From the NCBI RefSeq assembly GCF_905171765.1, contig NC_053392.1, positions 108,566,821-108,630,820 of the forward strand: DNA of 64,000 nucleotides, in the 5' to 3' direction. The notes beneath the pieces were generated by a model. The model was not told the DNA's origin and ran no database searches. It saw nothing but the letters and a program-made list of their open reading frames with translations. The stretch's first letter is position 1; each line of letters opens with the position of its first letter. Source of the DNA: Bufo bufo (taxonomy: Eukaryota > Chordata > Amphibia > Anura > Bufonidae). The position numbers and the translations under genes were made by a program. Below are positions 11,486 to 23,675 of this stretch, piece by piece.

Positions 11486-12313
11486 AGAAAAACCAACTCA
11501 GGCATAGAGCTGTGTATCAAGTGTTTCTAAACTTTATTAAAGAAAGCAGAGGTTAATAAAGCGATTTTCTGGATCATTTCCAACTAAAGACGTAGTCAAA
11601 CATTTACGTCATTAATAGTGATGAGCGGCAGGGGTAATATTAGAATTCGTGATATTTTGCGAATATTTTGTAAAATATTCATCAAATATTCGCAAATTCG
11701 AGATTATATTCTTGATTGCAAAAATAAACAATGTATTATTCGCGTAATGCGAGCGAAATACCGACATGGGTCACTTATGCTAAATTTTTCAAGCTAGTAT
11801 AAGTTTCCTGAGACTGGAGAAAATGGTTGACACGGCAGAACATTACAATAGCTTTATAAGCAAATAGAGTCAAGTGCTCCAATATATTCGCGCTTGCGAA
11901 TTTTCGGCAATTAATGATGCACAATTTTTTTTGCAATACGTGCAACTTGTATAGGGACAGGCAACTTTTCTATTGGTTGCTAGGGATGTTGCTAAGCTAT
12001 GACAAAGCCTTTTCATTGGTCCACAAGCTAGAAGAAGGGAGGGAGAGGAGGCAAATCACCACTGCAGGAGAGGCAGAGTACAAGCAGTAGAAGCTGTTAG
12101 GGTCGGAGAATTAACGCTCTTCTAGTATCCTTAGCCCGCCGATCAAATAGGCTCCTGGCCAGGTAATACACTGTGTGCCAGCATATATGGAGCACAGAGT
12201 TCATGGAGGCAGGTCGCAGGGAGGGGGAGGGCGCAACGTGACCTCCTCACGTCACCATGTCATCCCTTGGTCTGCAGTCCGGACAGTTCTTAGTCTTGAC
12301 TCAAAGGAGACTA
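11486..12313. mobile_element. hAT-like terminal fragment and flanking sequence
   Basis: From 11616 the sequence begins TAGTGATGAGCGGCAGGGG followed by 'gaatatt'/'gcgaat' motifs, the same left end as the MITE at 23022-23301. No matching right end was found, so this is a truncated or rearranged copy. 11486-11615 and 12130-12313 hold nothing recognisable. Confidence 0.55.
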
Positions 12314-12681
12314 CAGGTGAAACTCAAAAAATTTGAATATCGTGCAAAGTAAATTTATTTCAGTAATGCAACTTAAAAGGTGCAACTAACATATGAGTTA
12401 GACTCATTACATGGAAAGCGAGATATTTCAAGTTTTTATTTGTTATCATTTGGATGATTATGGCTTATAGCTTATGAATCCCCAAAGTCACAATTTTGAG
12501 GTACCCTTTGCTCAGGGGATATGGACTAATTAGCTGACTAGAGTGTGACACTTTGAGCCTAGAATATTGAACCTTTTCACAAAATTCTAATTTTAAGCTG
12601 CATTAATGCAATTCCTTTTAATTTGCATTATTGAAATAAATGGACTTTTGCACGATGTTCTAATTTTTCGAGTTTCACCTG
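12314..12681. mobile_element. Mariner-type MITE with TA duplication
   Basis: Begins CAGGTGAAACTC and ends GAGTTTCACCTG, flanked by TA at 12312-12313 and 12682-12683. The subterminal sequences 'gaatatcgtgcaaagtaaat' and 'tttgcacgatgttctaattt' extend the inverted repeat. It is 368 bp with no ORF, a standard non-autonomous mariner derivative. Confidence 0.88.
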
Positions 12682-12683
12682 TA

Positions 12684-13860
12684 CATCCTCTTTTAGCCTC
12701 CTGCACTATGTTCTTCAGGCTCTGTGAACTCTCATCCTCCTTTGTCCTGGCCCATCTACCAAGAGTCCTACAGTACTCTGTCCCTGACTGTTCTGTCTTC
12801 TCCCAATCCCTCCAGGCCACATTTGGGTTATTTGTCACTCTGTCACCCTCTAGGGTATTCTTAACCGAGCTATACTGTGCCTCCCCTAACTTCAGGGCTA
12901 CAAAGTCATTTTATAAGTCTGCCCATGTTTGTCTGTATGTGGCTTGTATCTGTTGTAACATTCGGGATGTAGGCATGGGTCGCGTCAGTGGGTCAGGTAT
13001 CCTTGTCAGTAGTCCCATTTGGTCCTTAGGACTCCATGGAACATACTGTATAAGGTGCTGTTAAAAATAATGGGGAGCCTGAGGAGGTAGTGCTGCCCGT
13101 TGGCCGTCTTGGCCATCTCCACCACCAGCTCCATCGGTGGCGGTGGGCGCCTGAGGGACCTGTGGTATCATCCCTGTTCTCAATAGCACTGGATATAACC
13201 CAGTGCTGTATCTGGGGGCACCACACACTCTGCAGGTTTCGTCCAATCTGGATTCTGATTCCCGCAGGTCCTGCATATCCATCCCTCCGGTCGCTGTGCA
13301 GGGGCCATGGGAGAGGCATGCACACTTGAAGGAAATAGCCATTTTTTAACGTGAACTTGGCCCGAGCCCCCGAGCACCCGAGCACTACGGCGCTCGATCA
13401 ACACCAATTATGTGTCTATAAATGAGGTTCTAGCACTATGGGGAATTTATATACTTCCGAAAGAAGATATTTTATTGTGATGTAATAGATGGAACAAAAC
13501 TTTTTATATGTATTTTATAACGTTTTATATTGGAGTTTTTTTGCTCTGTGTTTGGATTTATTAAAATGAAAAGTTAAAAAGAGGGGTGGGAGGGGTTTTG
13601 CTATCCCTTGCCCATTTAAAGGTATCCCCATTTTAGGGTGTGATATTCGCACCTGGCGAAGCTAAGTAGGCGAAACCTGGGTTGGGCAGATTCATAAACG
13701 TGGATGTTTGTTCAATGCTTGTTGAATCATCTCATTTTGTGAGTATACTAAACACTTTTTATGATTGAAAATCTGGTGGATCTTCACTATGTGCACAAAA
13801 CTCTAATCTTCACAGAAGGATCTTTAGGGAAAAGACTATCCCTTTTGGAAGCTCGGATGT
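12684..13860. other. No gene recognised
   Basis: Mixed-composition sequence. The frames at about 13026-13407 overlap in several registers and show no domain. One short stretch at 13651-13680 resembles a decayed hammerhead ribozyme core and is listed separately. Confidence 0.4.
13653..13680 (+). other. Possible decayed hammerhead ribozyme core
   Basis: Reads CTGGCGA, a short self-complementary GC..TA..GGC loop, then CGAAAC. The canonical core is CUGANGA, stem II, GAAA. The first block has a substitution, so a functional ribozyme is unlikely. Similar sequences occur in Penelope-like retroelements; that link is inference. Confidence 0.25.
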
Positions 13861-13969
13861 TTGGTTGCATTAGAAGAGACTGATATAACCCGACCTAAAC
13901 TCAGATGTTTTTGTTTGCAATTGGCAGCGCGATCACCAGTGCCTCCATGCCATCCATTGACATGTGATG

Positions 13970-15019
<1,050 letters not shown>

Positions 15020-15471
15020 CTACTACATTAGGGATTAGCAACCTTCAGCACTCCAGATGCTGTGAAACTGCATCGAGGCACTTGGGGCAGGGGGCAGCAG
15101 GAGGGGCACATTTGTTCCATTTGCGCCCCGAATAACTTGACCCACCAGCAGCTTACTCGTACTAGCAAACATATGACCAATGGATACAGCCTGCATTGTG
15201 CGCTGTGTTTGTGAAAAAAAACTGCTTGTCTTCTCTCCAGGGTTTATCTTTCATTGCTGTGGACCTGATGTTTTAGCTGTCCAACCAAGACTTGGACCTC
15301 CTGCTCTAAATATATGGCAATCTGCAACTGCTATCTTATTGCTTTTAGCTATGCCAGTTTTTAGACAATTACAGTGGGCCAGGATACGGGTATTTAAAGT
15401 TCTGTATTTGTCGTGACGCCAATTGCAGCGTGCACAGGGTACTATCCCATCTTCCAAGGTGTTAAAGCGTA

Positions 15472-17114
15472 CAGTCAGGTCCATAAATATTAGGACATCT
15501 ACACAATTGTAACATTTTTGGCTCTATAAACCATCACAATGGATTTGAAAAGAAACGAAAGAGGTGTGCTTTAACTACAGACTGTCAGCTTTAATTTGAG
15601 GGTATTTACATCCAAATCAGGTGAACGGTGTAGGAATTACAACAGTTTGCATATGTGCCTCCCACTTGTTAAGGAACCAAAAGTAATGGGACAATTGGCT
15701 TCTCAGCTGTTCCATGGCCAGGTGTGTGTTATTCCCTCATTATCCCAATTACAATGAGCAGATAAAAGGTCCAGAGTTAATTTCAAGTGCGCGATTTGCA
15801 TTTGGAATCTGTTGCTGTCAACTCTCAAGATGAGATCCAAAGAGCTGTCACTATCAGTGAACCAAGCCATCATTAAGCTGAAAAAACAAAACAAACCCAT
15901 CAGAGAGAAAGCAAAAACATTAGGTATGGCCAAAACAAATGTTTGAAACATTCTTAAAAAGAAGAAACGCACTGGTGAGCTCAGCGACACCAAAAGACCC
16001 GGAAGACCGCGGAAAAAAACTGTGGTGGATGACCGAAGAATTCTTTCCCTGGTGAAGAAAACACCTTTCACAACAGTTGGCCAGATCAAGAACACTCTAC
16101 AGGATTTAGGTGTATGTGTGTCAAAGTCAACAATCAAGAGAAAACTTCACCAGAGTGAATACAGAGGGTTCACCACAAGATGTAAACCATTGGTGAGCCT
16201 CAAAAAAGGAAGGCCAGATTAGAATTTGCCAAATGACATCTAAAAAAGCCTTCACAGTTCTGGAACAACATTCTATGGACAGATGAGACCAAGATCAACT
16301 TGTACCAGAGTGATGGGAAGAGAAGAGTATAGAGAAGGAAAGTGCTCATGATCCTAATCATACCACCTCATCAGTGAAGCATGGTGGTAGTAGTGTCATG
16401 GCGTGGGCATGTATGGCTGCCAATGGAACTGGTTCTCTTGTAATTATTGATGATGTGACTGCTGACAAAAGCAGCAGGATGAATTCTGAAGTGTTTTGGG
16501 CAATATTATCTGCTCATATTCAGCCAAATGCTTCAGAACTCACTGGATGGCGCTTCACAGTGGAGATGGACAATGACCCAAAGCATACTGCAAAAGCAAC
16601 CAAAGAGGTTTTTAAGGGAAAGAAGTGGAATGTTATGCAATGGCCAATCAATCACCTGACCTGAATCTGATTGAGCATGCATTTAACTTGCTGAAGACAA
16701 AACTGAAGGGAAAATGCCCCAAGAACAAGCAGGAACTGAAGACAGATGCAGTAGAGGCCTGGCATATCATCACCAGGGATGAAACCCAGCGTCTGGTGAT
16801 GTCTATGTGTTCCAGACTTCAGGCTGTAATTGACTGCAAAGGATTTGCAACCAAGTATTAAAAAGTGAAAGTTTGATTTATGATTATTTTTCTGTCTCAT
16901 TACTGTTGGTCCCTTAACAAGTGGGAGACACATATGCAAACTGTTTTAATTCCTACAACGTTCACCTGATTTTGATGTAAATACCCTCAAATTAAAGCTG
17001 ACAGTCTGAAGTTAAAGCCCATCTTCTTCGTTTCATTTCAAATCTGTTGTGGTGGTGTATAAAGCAAAAAATGTTAGAATTGTGTCGATGTCCCAATATT
17101 TATGGACCTGACTG
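15472..17114 (+). mobile_element. Tc1/mariner element (DD34E) inside the 3' LTR
   Basis: Ends are CAGTCAGGTCCATAAATATT and its near-complement, with TA at 15470-15471 and 17115-17116. The interrupted LTR sequence can be followed across the insertion by comparison with the 5' LTR (about 21780-21830), which lacks it. Encodes a decayed plus-strand transposase. Confidence 0.95.
15830..16861 (+). pseudogene. Tc1-like DD34E transposase with several frameshifts and stops
   Basis: ATG at 15830 (MRSKELSLSV). Recognisable blocks are the RPGRPRK linker, [62 protein letters not shown] and SPDLNLIEH, ending CKGFATKY at 16861. Breaks: TGA at about 15944 (usually Trp); a frameshift near 16205; stops near 16236 and 16328; and a frameshift near 16640 just before SPDLN. 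The second Asp to Glu spacing is 34. This is an old, dead copy of a widespread Tc1 family. Confidence 0.88.
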
Positions 17115-18722
17115 TACGTCCCAGATTAGGAATGCCAGAGTGGTATAATGGCCTTTAATGTCTCTATAGGGTGGTGATAATTGTATCAACGGTGTCTCCT
17201 ACCTGGGTACGGCTGGACTGCTGGCTCACTTGCAATAAATTTGAGTGTAGTGAGTAATATAGGAATTCTGCAGCAGAGATGATGTCCAGACCTTTAGATG
17301 AAGTTCAACCGTTTCTTTACTGAAGATAACTTGTATTCAAGCAGTATACAGCTTTGGTCTCTGGTCCCAGCAGGTTTTAGCAATAATTGGCAGGAATGAG
17401 TGCTTCTGCTTTAAATGTGAGCTTGCAGGATAAGACGTCTGCTTGGTAGCTCTGTAATTGTGACAGGAATTAATCTTCTGCACTTTTCTATAACTTCTGT
17501 ATGGGGACCGATTAGCTGAGGAGTAATGGCTTCTCCTAGGTCTCTGGACTCACAGATGGTTTCTCAGGTGATGCTTTCTTCCTTGGAACCCTGGAGGTTG
17601 TCTAAAGTTTCTGCTTCTTTTCATCCAGCTGAGCTACCGGTGCTTAGACTGGGAATATGATCAAGTCTCAGCCGAGACAAGATCCTTGCTGTCTTCCCTA
17701 TGCAGGAGTTCTCCTGAATGCTATCACACAGCCTTCCCCTAGCAGTGGGAAGGCTACACTGACCCTAACTTCCTTTTCCACCCATGCTGCAGGATGTCAG
17801 AACAGCCCACTTCGCTCACAGAGGGGGAGCTAAGCTGGAATAATCCATTCCAGCCTAGATTCACTAAACTAGGACTAGTACCTTGCCAATGGAGTTGCTG
17901 CCACCTGCTGGTGAACCTGGAAAATTACAAGAACAATTGTATTTAACATGGTTTTACATGCACATTTGTGAAGACATAATGTAAATTACATCAGATGACA
18001 ATGTAAAGGCTGTTAGAAGATAGTAGTGGGTAGAGGTTTTGGTAATGGTTGGCAGGAATAAATCTTCGACACTATAACTCTGGAGCTTGCAGGAAAAGAC
18101 ATCTGCTTGTTAGCTATGTAACTGTGGCAGGAATTTAGCTTCTGCACTTCTCTTTACCTTCTGCTGTATGGGGACTGACTAGCTGAGGAGGAATATGACT
18201 TCTCCTAGGTATCTGGACTTTACTCACAGATAGGCTCACAGGGAATGCGTTCGTCCTGGAACTCTGGAGGTTGTCTGCTTGCTTCATCCAGCCGAGGCTG
18301 AGGGTTCTCAGGCTGGGGAAGTGATCAATGTCTCAGCCGAGACAAGATCCTGGCTTTCTTCCCTATACAGGGGGACTTCTGACACACACACCCTACCCCA
18401 AGTAGGGGGTGGGCTACACTGAACCTAACTTCCTTCTCCACACCTCCACAGTGGGGGAGCTAAGTTGGAATGATCCATTCCAGCCTAGACATACTAAACT
18501 GAAACTAATTCCTTACCAATCCATTGCTGCCACCTGCTGGTGAACATGGAAAATTACAAGGAAATTTACATTCAACAAAGTTTTAAATGCACAGTTGTGA
18601 AGACAGGAGCAAAATCATATCAGATGACAAATGTAAAGGCTCTTAGGTAAGTACTTAGATAGTAAGTTACTTAGATAGTAACGGGGTAGAGGCGTGTAGT
18701 AACACAACTTTGGGGTGTTACA

Positions 18723-18731
18723 TTCCCCCTT
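18723..18731 (-). promoter_or_regulatory. Polypurine tract of the LTR retrotransposon
   Basis: The minus strand reads AAGGGGGAA immediately before TGTAACA of the 3' LTR. That is the position and composition of the plus-strand primer used in reverse transcription. It fixes the element's orientation. Confidence 0.8.
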
Positions 18732-19869
18732 ACATTGACTTAAGCCGCCCTCGGCTTGTGCTTAGGATAAGAGGAATTAAGCTCTGGGGTACCCAAATGA
18801 ATACAAAGTGCTGCATGTAATACATATAAGATATAAAAGACAAACATAAAACGGCTACCCTAAGGTTCCTGCCCACATGAGTAGGGTGTCCTAATTAACA
18901 GTTTCCCTCTCGGTATACCCAGTGAACTTAAGGTCTGCACTAAGCAATCACTACTGACTGACTTTGAAGTATTTTGGATCCTAATACCAAAGAAAGCATG
19001 GGGGTGTCTTTACTCTGTAATCCCACCATTGTGTAATGAAATACATTCAAATGGAAAATATAAGGCTTATAGCATGATCACTATGGTGACTATGGGTAGC
19101 CAAAAGGCTCTAAGGTGGAGGCGCCATACCTTAGGCAAAGACATAGAAGGGAGAGGTATCAGCTTCTCCAAACGCTTCTGGTAGTCGCAGGAGGAGGGTA
19201 TAATAATCCCATGAAACTCCTGGAAGACACACCAGGATGGGGGTTTAGTAGTCCCATTACCAATCCTAGCACATATAACAAACAGGAAGGATGGATATAT
19301 TATTCCCCTAGCCATCCCCGAAGCAGCGGGGTTACCCTTGTAGTATCTGGACCTGCCTGGGATTTACCACTTGTCCTACCTGGGTACCCGGGATATATGA
19401 CACCAGATGTAGGCTATTAGTATTAAGCGACCAAAGAGGCAGTCCGTATAAAGATAACAGAGCTATAAAGCAAAGTGACACAAACGTAAGGTGCTACTGA
19501 TCTGGCAAAAGTCAAAAGTTAAGTGCAATTTCACAAAAATTGCATAAATTCACATTGCGGCATCTATAAAAGAATACACACAATGGGCATATGATACTTG
19601 AACGTTGCATAACCTGTAAACTTGAGTGCAAGAACATAGTGCAAAAATATCACAACAGGGATCACAAAAAGCTCAGGTACACATTTGAGTCCTTTCTTTG
19701 GGTGCAGGCTTGTAACGTTGCATAACCTGCAAACATGTTGGGAAAAACAGTGCAAATATATTATGCATTTATCAGTGCAATCAATATTCAATAATACACT
19801 CAAATATGACTTGAGTCCTTTCACTTTGAAGTGCTTTAAAAGTTGGAATCCTCTGGAAACACACAAAAG
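18732..19869 (-). other. Noncoding internal region between the ORF and the 3' LTR
   Basis: About 1.1 kb without coding signal. A segment with 'cgttgcataacctg' and 'tgagtcctttc' recurs about 115-120 bp apart at about 19605-19830. No RT or integrase remnant was recognised. Confidence 0.5.
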
Positions 19870-21417
19870 TCACTTGTAATACACGGGAAACAATAGAGTT
19901 GATTGTAATCCAATAGAGCTTGAGCTGCTAAAGCTCATTAGAGGGCGCTCCTGTCTTTGGTAGCTCAACTTAGCAGCTGTAGTGGTGTGCCACTGCCCTC
20001 TAGTGGTGTCTTTTGGATTTGGCTGAGCAGTCAGCCTGGTGAATGCCGCAGTGACCTGCTGTAAGCCGGAATCCTTAGCTGGTGCAGAGGTAGGCAAAAT
20101 CTCTGGCTGAAGAGGCTCTGGAAGGCAAACTGAGGGTGCCTGTAGGAGCTTCCATGGCAAAACGTAGGGTTGCACCATGGGGTTAAAAGTCAGGACGGAG
20201 TTATTAATCTGACCCACCCGTAGTGTTGGGGGTGCAGCCAGGTCAGGGATGAGAGGCTCTGGTTCAGGTTGAGCTCATTCCCTGAATCTTAATTGGCCAT
20301 CTGGGGTCTATTGCAAACATCGGACTTGCCCTGCAGAACTTGGGTCTCCCTGCCAGGTCTCTGGGGTAGAAGCAGGGTTTAATGGCTTGGCCAAAAGGGT
20401 CACTCCTGCAGCAAAGGGGCCTTGTATGAACCACATTGGGGTATATTCTACCTGATCCCCGACATATAAGTTGTGGCGGGTCTGCGGCAGATAGGTCCGC
20501 TTAACAGAGCTGCATCCCACGAATACTTCAGCTCCCGAGTAATTATCTTGGAGAAAACCCACTCCCCTCTCTACAGAGAACCTTAGCACTGTTCCGGTGC
20601 GCCGGGCGAGCTTAGGATCGCCGGGCTGGGGGTCATCCAGGACTTGATTCACCCATTCCTCAACAGCTGTCTTGTACTTCCACTGGCTCTGGGCATGACA
20701 GGTGATTTCAAATGGGACCTCGGGATTTAGGTGACTGAGCCTGGGTTCAGTCCGGCTGGGCGGCGGAGCGGGAACTCCGGACGCCTCTGCCACGCCAGCG
20801 GGCGTGCGGAGCGGGGCCTCTCTGGGCCTAGTAGATGAGTCAGGTCCCACCGGGTTCGGTGCAGGGGCAGCTATGGGTTGGACCGGGGCCTCAGGGAGCG
20901 GGACTACTACTACTACCATCTGCAATGGGCGACATGATTGAGGCTTGATCCAAGGCTGTGGTCGACTCTAGGAGGGTCACGGCTTGCTTCTGGGCCAGGA
21001 AGTCGGTCGCTGGAGGCGAAGATGCTTTCTGTGATACAGGGGCCTCCGGGGCCTGGACAGCTTCGCTGGCTGTGGTTTCCGCGGGAGCGGGCTTGAGTGT
21101 TCGGCCATCTTTCAGGACGTCTGGGATGCTGGCTCGGCAGCCACGGAGGGATCCACTGCCCCTGGGATTGTGGCAAGCATCGAGGGGCTTCTCCTCTGCA
21201 CCAATTGGGAAACCTGGATCTCCGGTGGGTGTTTTTCAAATACCGGTTCACCGTTGACGGTCATTTCTCCCCACTGTGATTTTAGGAGATGCACCATCCT
21301 CCTCTGCTGCTCGCTCAGGATCAATGCAGGAAGTGAGGGTGGAGCCCATGGGGAGGAGTCTTCGCTCCCTTGTCTAACATTGCAAAGTTCTTGGTGGGCA
21401 GGCTTGAGTTTTCCCAC
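19870..21417 (-). pseudogene. Retrotransposon ORF with a cold-shock-like domain
   Basis: The minus strand reads an ORF of about 515 codons from ATG at 21417 (MGKLKPAHQ) to a stop at 19870. The N-terminal half is Pro/Ala/Ser-rich. Coordinates 20395-20598 encode a cold-shock-like domain: GTVLRFSVERGVGFL (RNP1-like), then GAEVFVGCSSVK (RNP2-like), then VGDQVEY and QGPFAAGVT, in the order and spacing of CSD proteins. Cold-shock domains bind single-stranded RNA or DNA. The tail is Pro/Gln-rich and ends in a Ser run. Breaks are two frameshifts (about 21125 and about 20910, the second in a GGTAGT run) that compensate each other, and in-frame TAG at 20308 and TGA near 20278. No zinc knuckle or capsid motif was recognised. 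By position it replaces gag and could have packaged the element's RNA; that role is inference. The RNP1 motif has Val where Phe is usual. Confidence 0.72.
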
Positions 21418-21684
21418 TTCTAGGGGGGCTTAGTTATCATTTTCGCGCTCCTGAGAGGGCGTTCCTGTGTGTTCCCGCTTCCAAAGGGCATGAAGAAGCG
21501 GTGCCATTAGTAAAACATGGCGAATTAACCCCTGGAGTGCTGGTGCGCATGTTTTAACGCTTTCTGGCATCGCAATAAAGACAATAAAGTAAATTTTTTG
21601 GGTTTTAAAACCGTTCTTTGGCCTTGTAGTAGTGTTCGACATACAATTTGATCCTGTTGGAGCAGGGATAGGCACACAATCCGA

Positions 21685-21701
21685 TCCTGTTCGTGACGCC
21701 A
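21685..21701 (-). promoter_or_regulatory. Candidate primer-binding site
   Basis: About 10 bases inside the 5' LTR the minus strand reads TGGCGTCACGAACAGGA. TGG at the start fits pairing to the CCA end of a tRNA. The closest primer type known to me is tRNA-Arg (TGGCG then CACGAA), with imperfect agreement. The spacing is slightly longer than usual. Confidence 0.5.
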
Positions 21702-21863
21702 AAAAATGCAATGGCCAGGATACAGGATGTTAAAGTTCTGTATTTGTCGTGACGTAAATTACAGCATGCGCAGGGTACTACCCCAGGGCCCTTCCAAGGT
21801 GTTATAGCACATGTCCCACATTAGGAATGCCAAAGTGGTGATAATTGTATCAACGGTGTCTCC

Positions 21864-23675
21864 TGTCATATATCTTCTATATAAAAATAATCTTCATATA
21901 AAAGAGAGGATAAAAAAAAACCCATAAAAGTTATATTATCCTTCAGGCGGACATAAACACGCCTCTAAGTTCTTTTATTGAGTAATCAGACTATGGAAAA
22001 TTACTTTCCAAGGGTTTTAGTCCTCTTTTCAAATATTGTCAGATCTTCCATTAACAATATGCATCTTTGCTAAGAGAATAATCAGCATTATGGAGACGCC
22101 TAACACTATATATTCCCACAGTATGGAAACTCTTGGCTATATACCGAGGGAAATATCTTATTAATATCACGAGCAGTAAACACAAATCTACGTTACCGGG
22201 TCAAAGGTAGACAGAGTTCAGATGGGACCAGTTCTCAAGAACTTTCCTAGTAATCCAAAAAATAATCCAAGTTTCTTCTGGTAAAGTTTTCTTTTTGATT
22301 GAATGAATGGATGGATGGATCAATGGATCTCTGGATCTATGGATCTCTCCTGCTGCTCCGCACATGAGTAATTATCCCCCCCCTTATCTAAGAATCCATC
22401 CCCTTTAGATTAGGGATTTTCAATCAGGTAAGGTGGGTGTATTCACATGCTAATAACATCATGATGTCATATTAACTCCTAATATGGCATAAAACAAATG
22501 ATAAAATAATATAATATTGTCCATCTGCCTACAGATGGCACTGTGGTATTGCAGATGAACATCACAACTTTTAAGCATTTGAAACTAAATATCTAATAAT
22601 ACATTCACATGACCTTCTTGACCTTTTTAATAAACATCATTGAGGAAGGTCATTTCCTGACACTTTTAAATACCTATATACTGGACTTGTTGGAATTGGC
22701 CGTCTTCTCCTATCTTTTTGAAATATATGTTAACTTAATAAAAATTTTATATAACGGCTTTGATGCTTGGCTTTGGAACTTGTACATTTCACTTATCTAC
22801 ATCCATGAATAGCTATTGTTTTGAAATAACATTTACTCTTCACAGAAATCTAATTAACATAAACTTACTTCAATGTTTCTGTACCTTCTACAATACATTC
22901 TAAATGATAAATTAATAACATATATATAAATCGATACATTGTTACACATAGATAACACATTATATGAATTATTGGTTAAAATATGTTATAAACTAAATAT
23001 ACCATACAGAGATATATATAATAGTGATGAGCGGCAGGGGCAATATTCAAATTTGCGATATTTCGTGAATATTTGGGCGAATATTCGCCATATATTCGAG
23101 AATTCGCGAATTCATGATCTCTAGGCATTATTTTCTTGATTGAGAAAATTCGCAAAAAATTCGCATGAACTGGTATTTAAAAAAAATATTGAATATTCGC
23201 GATTACAAATATATTTTGCGATATTCTAAATATTCGCGAATTCTCGAAGTGCCGATATTCGCAATTAAAATTCACAATTCGAATATTTGTGATCAACACT
23301 AATATATAATATAATTATGAATATATAAATTGAACCTCATACAGCAGGTGTGCCTCAAGGATATAAATTCTTATCTCGTCATGGCTTATCCATGAAACAA
23401 CCTTGTTCCCTTCAGATAGACATGTCTGATGAAGCTGGTGTACTCCCCATAGATAAACCCACATCTTTAGTAATAACTTAAAAAATATAATATCCGTTCA
23501 TGTTCACAATTATATTTTTTTTTATAGAAATTGAATGTGCCATGAACTCATCCTGGCATCCTCAGCCACATAACAGAACTTTGGTTCAGGCTGATTTTAT
23601 TCTTAAAGGCAATGAGCATTCATTGTGGTTATAATGTCATTAGCTAATATTGTATACAAATGAAAATGCACAACA
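21864..23675. mobile_element. LTR-like element (possible solo LTR) inside the 5' LTR
   Basis: Begins TGTCATATATC and ends GCACAACA, so it has TG...CA ends. CTCC repeats on both sides (21860-21863 and 23676-23679); read as CTCCT it is 5 bp. The uninterrupted sequence is visible in the 3' LTR at about 17190-17210. It is 1.8 kb, AT-rich, with no recognisable protein, so a solo LTR is the simplest reading. It holds a hAT MITE. Confidence 0.68.
23022..23301. mobile_element. hAT-type MITE, 280 bp, 8-bp duplication ATATATAA
   Basis: Begins TAGTGATGAGCGGC and ends GATCAACACTA. The 8 bp ATATATAA occurs directly before (23014-23021) and after (23302-23309), the duplication length of hAT elements. The interior is rich in 'gaatattcgc' palindromes. 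Confidence 0.9.

Larger units (their letters stand above)
15371..18722 (-). repeat. 3' LTR (interrupted by a Tc1; carries an internal duplication)
   Basis: Runs from TGTAACACCCC at 18722 down to the CAATT flank. It matches the 5' LTR over 'gtaccttgccaatggagttg', 'cacttgcaataaatttgagt' and 'gttctgtatttgtcgtgac'. After removing the Tc1 (15472-17114) it is about 1.7 kb against about 1.0 kb for the 5' LTR. The excess is a diverged tandem duplication of about 660 bp (about 17385-18040 and 18045-18700). Confidence 0.8.

Noticed and set aside
20913..21251. Arg/Pro-rich minus-strand ORF
   Set aside because: It overlaps the cold-shock ORF in the wrong frame between two compensating frameshifts; the other frame gives the coherent protein.
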